Source: Actinopolymorpha pittospori (GTDB lineage Bacteria; Actinomycetota; Actinomycetes; Propionibacteriales; Actinopolymorphaceae). From it: a stretch of DNA of 64,000 bases. Each line of letters starts with the position of its first letter. Within the stretch, counting starts at the first letter, position 1. The notes beneath the pieces are model-generated. The model had not been told where the DNA came from. It searched no databases and saw only the letters and a program-made list of their open reading frames with translations. The stretch is taken from contig NZ_JADBEM010000001.1 of NCBI RefSeq assembly GCF_014873875.1, positions 4,898,001 to 4,962,000 of the forward strand. Direction: 5' to 3'. The translations under genes and the position numbers were made by a program. Of the stretch, positions 1 through 8,017 are shown one piece after another.

Positions 1-465
1 GGCGAGTCCAACGCCGATCTGCTGGAGAAGCCGAAGTTCCAGGCGATCGGGTCGGAGGCGGCGTTCGACCGGCTCGTCTACGACGGCAACGAGTTCGGCG
101 GTGAACTCGGCGAGGACGAGACCGAGTTCCTCGGTATCCCTGGCCTGCTCGAACCGCAGCAGATGCGGGAACTGCTGCAGCGGCGGCGCAGTTCGCGCGA
201 TGCCCCCACCGCGGTACCGGCGCCCACCCCGGCGGGTGCCGAGGCCGAACCCGAGGCCGCGGCCTACGAACGGCTCAGCGTCCTGCGTCGCGAGCTCAAC
301 GGTCTCGTCGGAGCGTGGCACCACCGGACCGGCCAGCCCCACGGCGCTGTCCATGCCGAGCTGCGGCGGGTGTGTGGCGGTCCCCTCGCCGTGCAGGCCT
401 CGGCCGAACAGCTGCAGGCACGGATCGACATGATCCGCGCCTGGGCGGTGAAGCGGACGTCCTGA
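1..465 (+). CDS. DEAD/DEAH-box helicase, C-terminal fragment
   Basis: The reading frame is open from base 1 to a TGA at 463-465 and gives 154 residues; the N-terminus lies outside the window. It begins with a segment like the tail of the large actinobacterial DEAD/DEAH-box helicases (GSEAAFDRLVYDGNEFGG, then FLGIPGLLEP), followed by an Ala/Pro/Glu-rich linker and a final helical part around AYERLSVLRRELNGLVGAWHH. None of the ATPase motifs are visible because they would be upstream. The family call rests on recognising this C-terminal module and should be confirmed with the missing part. Confidence 0.6.
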   Translation, partial: GESNADLLEKPKFQAIGSEAAFDRLVYDGNEFGGELGEDETEFLGIPGLLEPQQMRELLQRRRSSRDAPTAVPAPTPAGAEAEPEAAAYERLSVLRRELNGLVGAWHHRTGQPHGAVHAELRRVCGGPLAVQASAEQLQARIDMIRAWAVKRTS

Positions 466-507
466 GCGCGGGCTCACGACCCGCGCGACGACGATTCGGA
501 CCAGTCC

Positions 508-1002
508 TCAGGGGCGCTCGCGGCCGTCCTCCTCGGCCGTCCGCACCAACAGGGGCACCGCGCGGGAGTGCAGCCGGGTCGCCAACACGATGACCGTCGA
601 CGTACGCACGATCCCGTCGTAGGCGAGCAGCTCGTCGATGACGCGCTGCAGGTCGGTGTTGGAACGCGCCACCAGCCGGGTCATCATGTCCGCGCTGCCG
701 CTGATCGTGTGCGCCTCCATCACCTCGGGAATGCCCGCGAGGTGCCGGGTGACCGCCGCGTGCCCGGCGCCCTGCCGGAGTTCCAGCGTGGCGAACGCCG
801 TCACGCCGAAGCCCAGGGCCGCCGGATCGACCTGCGGTCCCCAGCCGCGGATGACGCCCGACCGCGCGAGCCGGTCGAGGCGGGCCTGGATCGTGCCGCG
901 CGCCACTCCGAGTCGGCGGGAGGCCTCCAGGACGCCCACCCGCGGCTCCGCCGCGAACAGCTGCACGATCCGCGCGTCGAGCTCGTCCACCGGCGCACCC
1001 AC
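508..1002 (-). CDS. Lrp/AsnC-family transcriptional regulator
   Basis: Regulator of 164 residues. An N-terminal helix-turn-helix (LDARIVQLFAAEPRVGVLEA, then RRLGVARGTIQARLDRL) is followed by a RAM-type ligand-binding domain (ITGV-like FGVTAFATLEL, TISGSADMM). The start is placed at GTG 1002 because a strong ribosome site, AGGGAGG at 1014-1008, sits five bases before it and the normal AsnC N-terminus follows; an upstream TTG at 1035 is in frame but has nothing to support it. The gene is divergent from hpd, so control of tyrosine catabolism by an amino or aromatic keto acid is a plausible inference. Three related 11-bp half-sites lie between the two genes. Confidence 0.88.
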   Translation of the reverse strand: MGAPVDELDARIVQLFAAEPRVGVLEASRRLGVARGTIQARLDRLARSGVIRGWGPQVDPAALGFGVTAFATLELRQGAGHAAVTRHLAGIPEVMEAHTISGSADMMTRLVARSNTDLQRVIDELLAYDGIVRTSTVIVLATRLHSRAVPLLVRTAEEDGRERP

Positions 1003-1007
1003 GCTGG

Positions 1008-1014
1008 CCTCCCT
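1008..1014 (-). promoter_or_regulatory. Ribosome binding site deciding the lrp start
   Basis: AGGGAGG read on the minus strand, five bases before GTG 1002. It favours this start over the in-frame TTG at 1035. Confidence 0.7.
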
Positions 1015-1028
1015 GCTGCCGAAAGCGT

Positions 1029-1114
1029 TGTACAAAGTGGACCTTTTGCCCGGTGAATCTTGTCAGGAACCTGGGCACTCTGTACACGCCGGTGAGGGAG
1101 CATTGCACAGAGTG
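1029..1114. promoter_or_regulatory. Three TGYACARAGTG half-sites between lrp and hpd
   Basis: TGTACAAAGTG at 1029-1039, its inverse CACTCTGTACA at 1076-1086, and TGCACAGAGTG at 1104-1114. The last two form a 10-of-11 inverted repeat with a 17-bp spacer. Placement between a divergent Lrp-type regulator and hpd suggests an operator for autoregulation and hpd control. The binding protein is inferred. Confidence 0.55.
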
Positions 1115-1164
1115 TCGAACGTGGGAAAGGCTCCAGGTAGCGGCGGGATGACGAGGAGGAAGCG

Positions 1165-2418
1165 ATGACGGTGACCGGATCGGGTGCCGGGGGCGCCCAC
1201 ACGACCGAGACCGGAACCCCCGTCGGGGGGACGGCGCTGACCACGGAGGAACGGGCGGCAGACCTGCGCCTGGACCAGCTCCGGCAGCTGGTCGGGCTGG
1301 TCGACTACGACGCCTCGCGCGACCCGTTCCCGGTCACCGGTCTGGACGCGGTGGTCTTCTGCGTCGGCAACGCCACCCAGACGGCGGGCTACTACCAACT
1401 CGCCCTGGGCATGGACCTCGTGGCCTACGCCGGTCCCGAGACGGGAGTCCGCGACCGCAGGTCCTACGTCCTGCGTTCGGGCTCGGCGAGGTTCGTCTTC
1501 GAGGGGGCGGCAGCGCCGGGGAGTTCGCTCCTCGAGCACCATGAGAGGCACGGGGACGGCGTGACCGACATCGCGCTCGAGGTCCCCGACGTCGACCGGT
1601 GCGTCGAACACGCCCGTGCGCAGGGCGCCACCATCCTCGAAGAGCCCCACGACCGAAGCGACGACCACGGGACGGTGCGGTGCGCGGCGATCGCGGCGTA
1701 CGGCGACACCCGGCACACCCTCATCGACCGGTCCCGGTACGACGGCCCCTATCTGCCGGGCTTCGTCGCGAGGTCGAGCACGGTCGCCCGGACCGACGGA
1801 CCGCGGATCTTCGAGGCGGTCGACCACTGCGTCGGAAACGTCGAACTCGGCCGGATGGATGAGTGGGTCGACTTCTACGGCCGGGTCCTCGGTTTCATCA
1901 ACATGGCGGAGTTCGTCGGTGACGACATCGCGACGGAGTATTCCGCGTTGATGAGCAAGGTGGTCGCCAACGGAAACCACCGGGTCAAGTTTCCACTCAA
2001 CGAACCCGCCGTAGGCAAGAAGAAGAGCCAGATCGACGAATATCTCGAGTTCTACGCGGGTCCGGGCTGCCAGCACATCGCCCTGGCCACCCATGACATT
2101 CTCGCGGCGGTCGACACCCTGCGGGCGAGGGGCGTCGAATTCCTGAACACACCGGACTCCTACTACGAGGACCCCGAACTCCGCGCGCGGATCGGAAACG
2201 TTCGGGTCCCCGTCGACGAACTCCAAAGGCGCGGTATTCTCGTCGACCGGGACGAGGACGGTTATCTCCTGCAGATCTTCACCGCACCGATCGGTGACCG
2301 TCCGACCGTGTTCTACGAACTCATCGAACGCCACGGCTCGCTCGGCTTCGGCAAGGGGAACTTCAAGGCTCTGTTCGAGGCGATCGAGCGGGAGCAGGAG
2401 CGCCGCGGCAACCTCTGA
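1165..2418 (+). CDS. hpd: 4-hydroxyphenylpyruvate dioxygenase
   Basis: Converts 4-hydroxyphenylpyruvate and O2 to homogentisate and CO2, the second step of tyrosine breakdown, in the cytoplasm. The 417-residue protein has two vicinal-oxygen-chelate halves. The Fe(II) ligands are visible in the second half: His221 in VDHCVGNVEL, His304 in GCQHIALATHD and Glu385 in VFYELIERHG. The length is a little above the usual 360-400 because of an N-terminal extension of about 40 residues. ATG 1165 follows a strong GAGGAGGAAG at 1151-1160. The gene is divergent from the Lrp-type regulator. The next pathway enzymes, homogentisate dioxygenase and fumarylacetoacetase, are encoded further on in this window. 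Confidence 0.97.
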   Translation: MTVTGSGAGGAHTTETGTPVGGTALTTEERAADLRLDQLRQLVGLVDYDASRDPFPVTGLDAVVFCVGNATQTAGYYQLALGMDLVAYAGPETGVRDRRSYVLRSGSARFVFEGAAAPGSSLLEHHERHGDGVTDIALEVPDVDRCVEHARAQGATILEEPHDRSDDHGTVRCAAIAAYGDTRHTLIDRSRYDGPYLPGFVARSSTVARTDGPRIFEAVDHCVGNVELGRMDEWVDFYGRVLGFINMAEFVGDDIATEYSALMSKVVANGNHRVKFPLNEPAVGKKKSQIDEYLEFYAGPGCQHIALATHDILAAVDTLRARGVEFLNTPDSYYEDPELRARIGNVRVPVDELQRRGILVDRDEDGYLLQIFTAPIGDRPTVFYELIERHGSLGFGKGNFKALFEAIEREQERRGNL

Positions 2419-2492
2419 GCCACGGCCCGCGCGACGACCGGGGCGCATGCCCGAGCGCGGTCTCAGGCATGCCGTCGACGGTGCGAGCCCCG

Positions 2493-2498
2493 TACGGT
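2493..2498 (+). promoter_or_regulatory. Leaderless -10 box for the FAD oxidase gene
   Basis: TACGGT ends seven bases before ATG 2506, and no ribosome binding site is visible. This arrangement fits a leaderless transcript and recurs at many genes in the window. Confidence 0.5.
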
Positions 2499-2505
2499 AT
2501 GCCCC

Positions 2506-3891
2506 ATGACGGACGACTCCCTTGACGCGCTGACCGCCGCCCTGCGGGCCGAGTTGCCGGCCGACTCGGTCATCACCGACCCTGACCGGCTCGAGTCGTA
2601 CCGCCACGACATGGCGAGGTTCTGCCCCGCCGGCACGCCGGCGGTCGGCGTGCAGGCTCGGGCGACCGCCGACGTCCAGCACGTGCTCCGCGTCGCGTCG
2701 CGGCTGCGCGTCCCGGTCGTGCCGCAGGGTGGACGTACCGGCCTGTCCGGCGGCGCCAACGCCGTCGACGGCTGCATCGTGCTCATGCTCGACAAGATGA
2801 ACCGCATCATCGAGATCGACGCGCCCAACCGGGTCGCGGTCGTCCAGCCCGGTGTCTTCAACGCCACGCTGTCCGCCGCGGTGGCCGAGCACGGGCTGTT
2901 CTACCCACCGGACCCGAGTAGCTGGGAGATCTCCACGATCGGTGGCAACCTCGCCACCAACGCGGGCGGGCTGTGCTGCGTGAGGTACGGCGTCACCAGT
3001 GACTTCGTTCGTGGCCTCGAGGTCGCGTTGGCCGACGGAGAGGTGCTGCGGACCGGACGACGCACCGCCAAGGGGGTCGCGGGTTACGACCTCACCCGGC
3101 TCTTCGTCGGGTCGGAAGGGACACTCGGCGTGATCACCGAGGCGACCCTCGCGTTGCGGCCGCCGGGCCTGGAGCCTCGGACCGTCGCGGCGCTCTTCCC
3201 GACCGTCATGGCCGCCGGGGACGCGGTCGCCCGGGTGGTCGCCGGGGGACAGGTGCCGAGCCTGTTGGAGTTCATGGACCAGTCGTCGCTGCGGGCCGCC
3301 AACGCCTACCGCAACATGGGCTTGCCCGAGCACGCCGCCGCGATGCTCATCGCGCAGTCCGACGGGCCGCGGGCGGCGGACGACATCGCCGCCATCGCCG
3401 CCCGGTTCACCGAGGCGGGTGGGTTCGACGTCGTCGAGGCGGAGGACGCCGCCGAGGGCGACCTGCTGCTCGCCGCCCGGCGGGAGTCCCACTTCGCGCT
3501 CGAGGCGCTCGGCGCCTGCCTCACCGACGACGTGTGTGTGCCGCTGAGCCATCTCGCCGACTTCGTTCACCAGGTGGAGAAGGTCGCGCTCGACGTCGAC
3601 CTGACGATCGCCATCGTGGGCCACGCGGGCGACGGCAACCTTCATCCGAACGTCATGTTCGACGCCGCCAAGGAGGACCAGGTTGCCCGGGCGATCCGGG
3701 CGTTCGACGAGATCATGCGGATCGGCCTGGAGATGGGTGGGACGGTCACCGGTGAGCACGGAGTCGGCACCCTCAAGCGCGACTGGCTCGCCCGCGAACT
3801 CGGCCCGGTCTCGTTGCGCGTCCACCAGGATCTGAAGCGGCTGTTCGATCCGGCCGGAATCCTCAATCCGGGGAAGGTGCTCGCCTCCTGA
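2506..3891 (+). CDS. FAD-linked oxidase, GlcD/D-lactate dehydrogenase type
   Basis: A 461-residue FAD-dependent 2-hydroxy-acid dehydrogenase of the GlcD/D-2-hydroxyglutarate/D-lactate dehydrogenase group, likely oxidising a D-2-hydroxy acid to the 2-oxo acid. The FAD-binding PCMH domain is N-terminal (VVPQGGRTGLSGGANA, PPDPSSWEISTIGGNLATNAGG, YDLTRLFVGSEGTLGVITEA). The C-terminal FAD-oxidase domain carries the metal-site histidines (VGHAGDGNLHPN) and the terminal GEHGVG motif plus FDPAGILNPGK. No GlcE or GlcF partner is adjacent, so it probably acts alone or with distant subunits. Substrate is unknown. Its position downstream of hpd hints at, but does not prove, a role with aromatic 2-hydroxy acids. 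Confidence 0.88.
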   Translation: MTDDSLDALTAALRAELPADSVITDPDRLESYRHDMARFCPAGTPAVGVQARATADVQHVLRVASRLRVPVVPQGGRTGLSGGANAVDGCIVLMLDKMNRIIEIDAPNRVAVVQPGVFNATLSAAVAEHGLFYPPDPSSWEISTIGGNLATNAGGLCCVRYGVTSDFVRGLEVALADGEVLRTGRRTAKGVAGYDLTRLFVGSEGTLGVITEATLALRPPGLEPRTVAALFPTVMAAGDAVARVVAGGQVPSLLEFMDQSSLRAANAYRNMGLPEHAAAMLIAQSDGPRAADDIAAIAARFTEAGGFDVVEAEDAAEGDLLLAARRESHFALEALGACLTDDVCVPLSHLADFVHQVEKVALDVDLTIAIVGHAGDGNLHPNVMFDAAKEDQVARAIRAFDEIMRIGLEMGGTVTGEHGVGTLKRDWLARELGPVSLRVHQDLKRLFDPAGILNPGKVLAS

Positions 3892-3922
3892 GTGGGCGGA
3901 TGGCGATTCCCCGCGCCTTTGT

Positions 3923-3971
3923 ATTCATCTGTTGAATGCAATGTTGTCCGTATTCGGTCTTTGTATACAAA
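3923..3971. promoter_or_regulatory. Palindromes upstream of the ABC importer operon
   Basis: TTTGTATACAAA at 3960-3971 is a perfect 12-bp palindrome of the TTGTATACAA type known for GntR-family (FCD subgroup) regulators. ATTCA-TCTGT-TGAAT at 3923-3937 is a second short inverted repeat. Both are about 200-250 bp upstream of the binding-protein gene in an AT-richer stretch. No regulator gene of that type is in the window. Confidence 0.45.
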
Positions 3972-4170
3972 TAGCGACTTGATGATCGCTGGACGTATCC
4001 GGGATCGGTCACGACCTGCGTGACTGCGTCTTTGACCCGAACACAACGGAACCATTTCGTTGTCATTCTCTTCTGGTGTCCACTCCCGCTTGGCCGTAAC
4101 CTGCTGGACATCCGTCACCCGATCACTGCGCGGGGGACCTGGTTCCCCTGTGCGGGAAGGGAATTCAACG

Positions 4171-5967
4171 ATGTCCGAACTCGGAAGTGGGCGCCCTTCG
4201 CGCCGGCAGTTCTTGATGAACGCCGCCCTGCTCAGTGCGGCTGCGGGAGTTGGTGGCGGCTTCCTGGCCGGTTGTGGTCAGGGCGGTAGCGGTGCCACAG
4301 GAAGCGACGGCAAGCCGGCCGGACGTTCGGGCAAGGAAGGCGAGACGCTCTTCATCGCTGGTTTCCAGTGGGGTCCCCCCAACCACTACAACCCGTTGGG
4401 GCAAAACGCCGCCTGGCCCGGCGGCCAGAACAACATGCAGCTCATCTACGAAACGCTTGTTCGTTTCAACCTGCTGGACGGAAGCCTGCAGCCCGGTCTC
4501 GGCAAGGAGATCCAGGAGCCCGACGCCAACTCCTTCGTCGTTCCTCTTCAGGAGGGCGCGAAGTGGCAGGACGGAAAGCCGGTCACCGCGGGGGACGTGG
4601 TCTACACGTTCGAGCTCGCGAAGCGTCACGCTGAGCTTTCCTACGCGTCCTTCTGGGACTACGCCGACAAGATCGAGGCCACTGACGACGCGACCGTCAA
4701 GGTCACCCTCGGCCGTTCGCCGTACAACCCGGCGCTGGTGAAGAACAGCCTGGCCACGACCTACATCCTGCCCAAGCACGTGTGGGAGCCCCTGGAGCAA
4801 CAGGGCAAGCCGATGGGTCAGTTCGAGAACACCGAACCGGTCGGCTCCGGTCCCTACACCGTCGAGTCCTACAACCAGCAGCAGATCGCCCTCACCCGGC
4901 ACGAGGAGTACTGGGGCAAGACGGTCAACGGCGGTCTGCCCAAGCCGAAGTACATCGTGCACCCCATCTTCAAGGGAAACCAGGACGGCGACCTGCGCTT
5001 CCAGCGTGGCGGTGTCGACGTGATGCAGCAGTTCACGCCGCAGATCTGGAAGATGTGGGAGGACCGGAAGCTCGCGGTCTCGACGTGGTACAAGAAGGCG
5101 CCCTACCACGTGCCCGGTGGCATGCCGATGCTCGTCGTCAACACCACCAAGAAGGGCCTCGACAACCCCAAGGTGCGCCGCGCTCTCGCGTTCGCCATCA
5201 ACTACGGCGACATCGCGGACAAGGCGATGTCGCGTTACTCCGAGCCCGCGCAGTCAAGCGTCATCCTCCCCACCGGTGGTGAGTCGAAGTTCTTCGACAA
5301 GGAGAACGTCGCCGCCAACGGCTGGAAGTACGACGTGGCCCAGAGCAAGAAGATCCTCGAGGACGAACTCGGCGCCAAGAAGGGATCGGACGGCATCTAC
5401 GTCCTTCCCGACGGCACCCGGCTCGGCCCCTACACCGCCCAGACCCCGACCGGATGGAGCGACTGGCAGAACGCGCTGCGGATCGTCGCGGCCAACGCCA
5501 AGGCGGCCGGCATCGAGATCCTCACGAAGTTCCCGCAGGCGCCCAACGTGACGAGCTCGGTCCAGGCGGGCGACTTCGACCTCGCGGTGTGGAGCGTCGC
5601 CTCCACGAGTGCGGCGACACCCTGGCAGCGGTTCCGCGACGTGCTCGACGACCGTGGGGTCGCGAAGCTCGGCCAGGCAGCGTTCTGGAACTACGGACGT
5701 TTCAAGGACCCCGCCGTCGCCGCCCTGCTCGACCGCGCCGCGGGTGCCGACGAGGCGCAGCAGAAGGAGATCTACCTCCAGCTCGACACGATCTTCATGC
5801 ACAACGCGCCCATGATTCCGTTGATGTACCGGCCGCTGGAGTTCTTCGAGTTCAACGAGGTCAACTGGAAGAACTTCCCGAACGAGCAGAACTCCTACGC
5901 GCCGCCGATGTTCCAGGGTGCCGGCGTCGGCTGGCTCTACAAGATCGAGCGTGTCGCGTCGGCCTGA
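4171..5967 (+). CDS. ABC importer substrate-binding lipoprotein, family 5
   Basis: Extracellular solute-binding protein of the peptide/nickel/oligosaccharide family (SBP_bac_5), 598 residues. A twin-arginine signal (PSRRQFLM) precedes a hydrophobic stretch and lipobox FLAGC with Cys35, so it is probably a Tat-exported lipoprotein. Family features include NNMQLIYETLVRFNLLDG near the N-terminus, DGKPVTAGDVVYTFELAK, and GSGPYTVESYNQQQIALTRHE. The start is ATG 4171 after GGGAAGGGA at about 4154-4162; a longer frame from 4060 would bury the signal peptide. It heads a five-gene importer operon. The ligand cannot be read from the sequence: oligopeptides or oligosaccharides are both possible. Confidence 0.9.
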   Translation: MSELGSGRPSRRQFLMNAALLSAAAGVGGGFLAGCGQGGSGATGSDGKPAGRSGKEGETLFIAGFQWGPPNHYNPLGQNAAWPGGQNNMQLIYETLVRFNLLDGSLQPGLGKEIQEPDANSFVVPLQEGAKWQDGKPVTAGDVVYTFELAKRHAELSYASFWDYADKIEATDDATVKVTLGRSPYNPALVKNSLATTYILPKHVWEPLEQQGKPMGQFENTEPVGSGPYTVESYNQQQIALTRHEEYWGKTVNGGLPKPKYIVHPIFKGNQDGDLRFQRGGVDVMQQFTPQIWKMWEDRKLAVSTWYKKAPYHVPGGMPMLVVNTTKKGLDNPKVRRALAFAINYGDIADKAMSRYSEPAQSSVILPTGGESKFFDKENVAANGWKYDVAQSKKILEDELGAKKGSDGIYVLPDGTRLGPYTAQTPTGWSDWQNALRIVAANAKAAGIEILTKFPQAPNVTSSVQAGDFDLAVWSVASTSAATPWQRFRDVLDDRGVAKLGQAAFWNYGRFKDPAVAALLDRAAGADEAQQKEIYLQLDTIFMHNAPMIPLMYRPLEFFEFNEVNWKNFPNEQNSYAPPMFQGAGVGWLYKIERVASA

Positions 5968-6017
5968 CCGTCTGGTCGTACGAGGGGGAACACATCGTCG
6001 AAACGTGAGGGAACTGA

Positions 6018-7025
6018 ATGCGGCTACGGAAGTACCTCGTCGGCAAGACGCTCTGGTATATCGGCGCGTTCCTTGTTGCGCTGGTCCTCAACTTCCTGTT
6101 ACCCAGACTCGTACCAGGAAACCCGGTCGACGCGATCATCGCGCAACTCGGTCGGTCCGGCACGCAGGCCGAAAGCCTGCAACGGATTCACGAGCACTAC
6201 GTAGCCGAATTCGGGCTCAACCACTCGATGGTGTCGCAGTTCTTCACCTACCTCGGAAATCTCGCGCACTTTGATCTGGGTACGTCGTTCGCGTCCTACC
6301 CGGCCAAGGTCGAGGGGCTGATCGGAGAGGCGCTGCCCTGGACGATCGGTCTGCAGTTGCCGGCCATCCTGATCGGTTGGCTGGTCGGCAACGCCCTCGG
6401 CGCGCTGGCGGCGTTCAAGGGCGGATGGTTCGACCGGGGCGCGTTCCTGAGTTCGCTGTTCCTGTCGAGCATGCCCTACTACTGCCTGGCGATCCTGCTG
6501 CTCTACCTGTGTGCCGTCGCGCTCCCGCTGCTGCCACCGGGAGGCGGCTACGAGCCGGGCACCCAACCCGCACTGACGCTCACGTTCATGATCGACGTGA
6601 TGCGACATTACTGGTTACCGTTCCTCTCCCTCGTCATCATCTTCGTCGGCGGCCAGGCGGTCGGTATGCGCTCGATGGCGATCTACGAGCTCAACTCCGA
6701 CTACGTCAACTACAGTCGCGGCCTCGGGCTGCCCGACAAGCGGATCGTGCGCTACATCTTCCGCAACGCGATGCTCCCGCAGGTGACCGGACTGGCGCTG
6801 TCGATCGGCACCCTCGTGGGCGGCGCACTCGTCACCGAGATCGTCTTCTCCTATCCCGGAATCGGGTCCCTGTTGTTCACCGCGATCGGTCAGAACGACT
6901 ACCCGCTGATTCAGGCGATCACCCTGATCATCCTGGTCGCCGTCCTCGCCTCGAACTTCCTCGTCGAGATCGCCTACGGGTTCGTGGATCCGCGGATCCG
7001 TGCGGCGCAGGCAGGTGAACGCTGA
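6018..7025 (+). CDS. ABC importer permease, DppB/OppB type
   Basis: Integral membrane permease of 335 residues with about six transmembrane segments. The N-terminal DppB signature is visible (YLVGKTLWYIGAFLVALVLN, then LPRLVPGNPVDAI), and the cytoplasmic EAA loop reads YVNYSRGLGLPDKRIVRYIFRNAML. It pairs with the following permease, with which it shares base 7025, to form the channel of the importer whose binding protein is encoded just upstream. A ribosome site GAGGGA lies about 10 bases before ATG 6018. Confidence 0.92.
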   Translation: MRLRKYLVGKTLWYIGAFLVALVLNFLLPRLVPGNPVDAIIAQLGRSGTQAESLQRIHEHYVAEFGLNHSMVSQFFTYLGNLAHFDLGTSFASYPAKVEGLIGEALPWTIGLQLPAILIGWLVGNALGALAAFKGGWFDRGAFLSSLFLSSMPYYCLAILLLYLCAVALPLLPPGGGYEPGTQPALTLTFMIDVMRHYWLPFLSLVIIFVGGQAVGMRSMAIYELNSDYVNYSRGLGLPDKRIVRYIFRNAMLPQVTGLALSIGTLVGGALVTEIVFSYPGIGSLLFTAIGQNDYPLIQAITLIILVAVLASNFLVEIAYGFVDPRIRAAQAGER

Positions 7026-8017
7026 TGCGGACGATGCGGTTCACACCCCGGTTCTGGGCCTCGGCCGGAATCTTCGCCGTGGTGGTCCTCTTCGGTCTGG
7101 TCGGGCCGCTCGTCCTCGGCGGCAAGCTGGGCGAGGGTGTCGGTGGGCTCTACGACCCGCCCTCCGGCGCGGCCTGGCTCGGCACCGACGACCTGGGGCA
7201 CGACGTCTTCACCAACCTCATGTTCGGCACCCGCACGTCCCTGATCATCGGCCTGGTCGCCGGTGCGATCGCCACCGTGATCGGCGTCGTCATCGGGCTC
7301 ATCGCGGGCTACCACGGCGGCATTGTCGAGGAGGCGCTGATGGGCGCCACCAACGTCGCGCTGGCCATCCCCTCGATCGTCGTCCTCATCCTGCTGTCGG
7401 TCGCGCTGGACTTCCGGTCGGTCGTCGCCATGGCGATCGTCATCGCGATCACCAGTTGGCCATGGACGGCCCGAGCCGTACGCGCCCAGGCCAGCAGTGT
7501 CCGCACCCGCGAACACCTCGACGTCGCCCGGCTCTCCGGCGCCGGCACGTGGAACATCCTGGTGTGGGACGTGCTGCCGTACCTCATGTCCTACATCTGT
7601 ATGGCCTTCGTCCTGCAGGTGTCCGGCGCGATCCTGGCGGAGGCGGGGCTGTCGCTGCTCGGCCTTGGCCCGAGCGGGAGCGTCTCGCTCGGCATCATGC
7701 TCAACTGGGCGCTGGTCGGTGAGTCTCTCCTCAACGGCGCGTGGTGGGCATTCATCCCGCCCACCGCGCTGCTGACGTTGATCGCCTTCGCGCTGCTGAT
7801 GCTCCAGTCGAGCCTGGACGAGGTGTTCAACCCGCGGCTGCGCCGCGGCGGTCGCGGCGGTCGCGGTGCGCGTGCGGTCGCGGCCGGTCCGGTCGTGACC
7901 AGCGGAGCACTCGCGGTGGAGCAGGCCAGTCCGGTCGGCGACCTCGATTCGGTCGGGAGCGACCAGGAACCCGCCGGTACCGGCGACCACACGAGCGGAA
8001 GGTCGGGCAACGCATGA
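7025..8017 (+). CDS. ABC importer permease, DppC/OppC type
   Basis: Second permease of the importer, 330 residues. DppC-type features include the periplasmic motif AWLGTDDLGHDVFTNLMFGT near the N-terminus, the EAA loop VRTREHLDVARLSGAGTWNI, and EAGLSLLGLGPSGSVSLGIM before the last membrane segments. The C-terminal 60 or so residues after NPRLRRGG are low-complexity (Gly/Arg then Ala/Asp) and extend past the usual end of the family at about 270-300. The start overlaps the end of the preceding permease gene, and its stop overlaps the next start as ATGA, indicating translational coupling. Confidence 0.92.
   Translation: MRTMRFTPRFWASAGIFAVVVLFGLVGPLVLGGKLGEGVGGLYDPPSGAAWLGTDDLGHDVFTNLMFGTRTSLIIGLVAGAIATVIGVVIGLIAGYHGGIVEEALMGATNVALAIPSIVVLILLSVALDFRSVVAMAIVIAITSWPWTARAVRAQASSVRTREHLDVARLSGAGTWNILVWDVLPYLMSYICMAFVLQVSGAILAEAGLSLLGLGPSGSVSLGIMLNWALVGESLLNGAWWAFIPPTALLTLIAFALLMLQSSLDEVFNPRLRRGGRGGRGARAVAAGPVVTSGALAVEQASPVGDLDSVGSDQEPAGTGDHTSGRSGNA

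Noticed and set aside
1063..3825. 920-codon open frame on the minus strand across hpd and the FAD oxidase gene
   Set aside because: It is the antisense of two clear genes, is rich in Arg, Gly and Asp, and has no domain. Long antisense frames are normal at this GC content.
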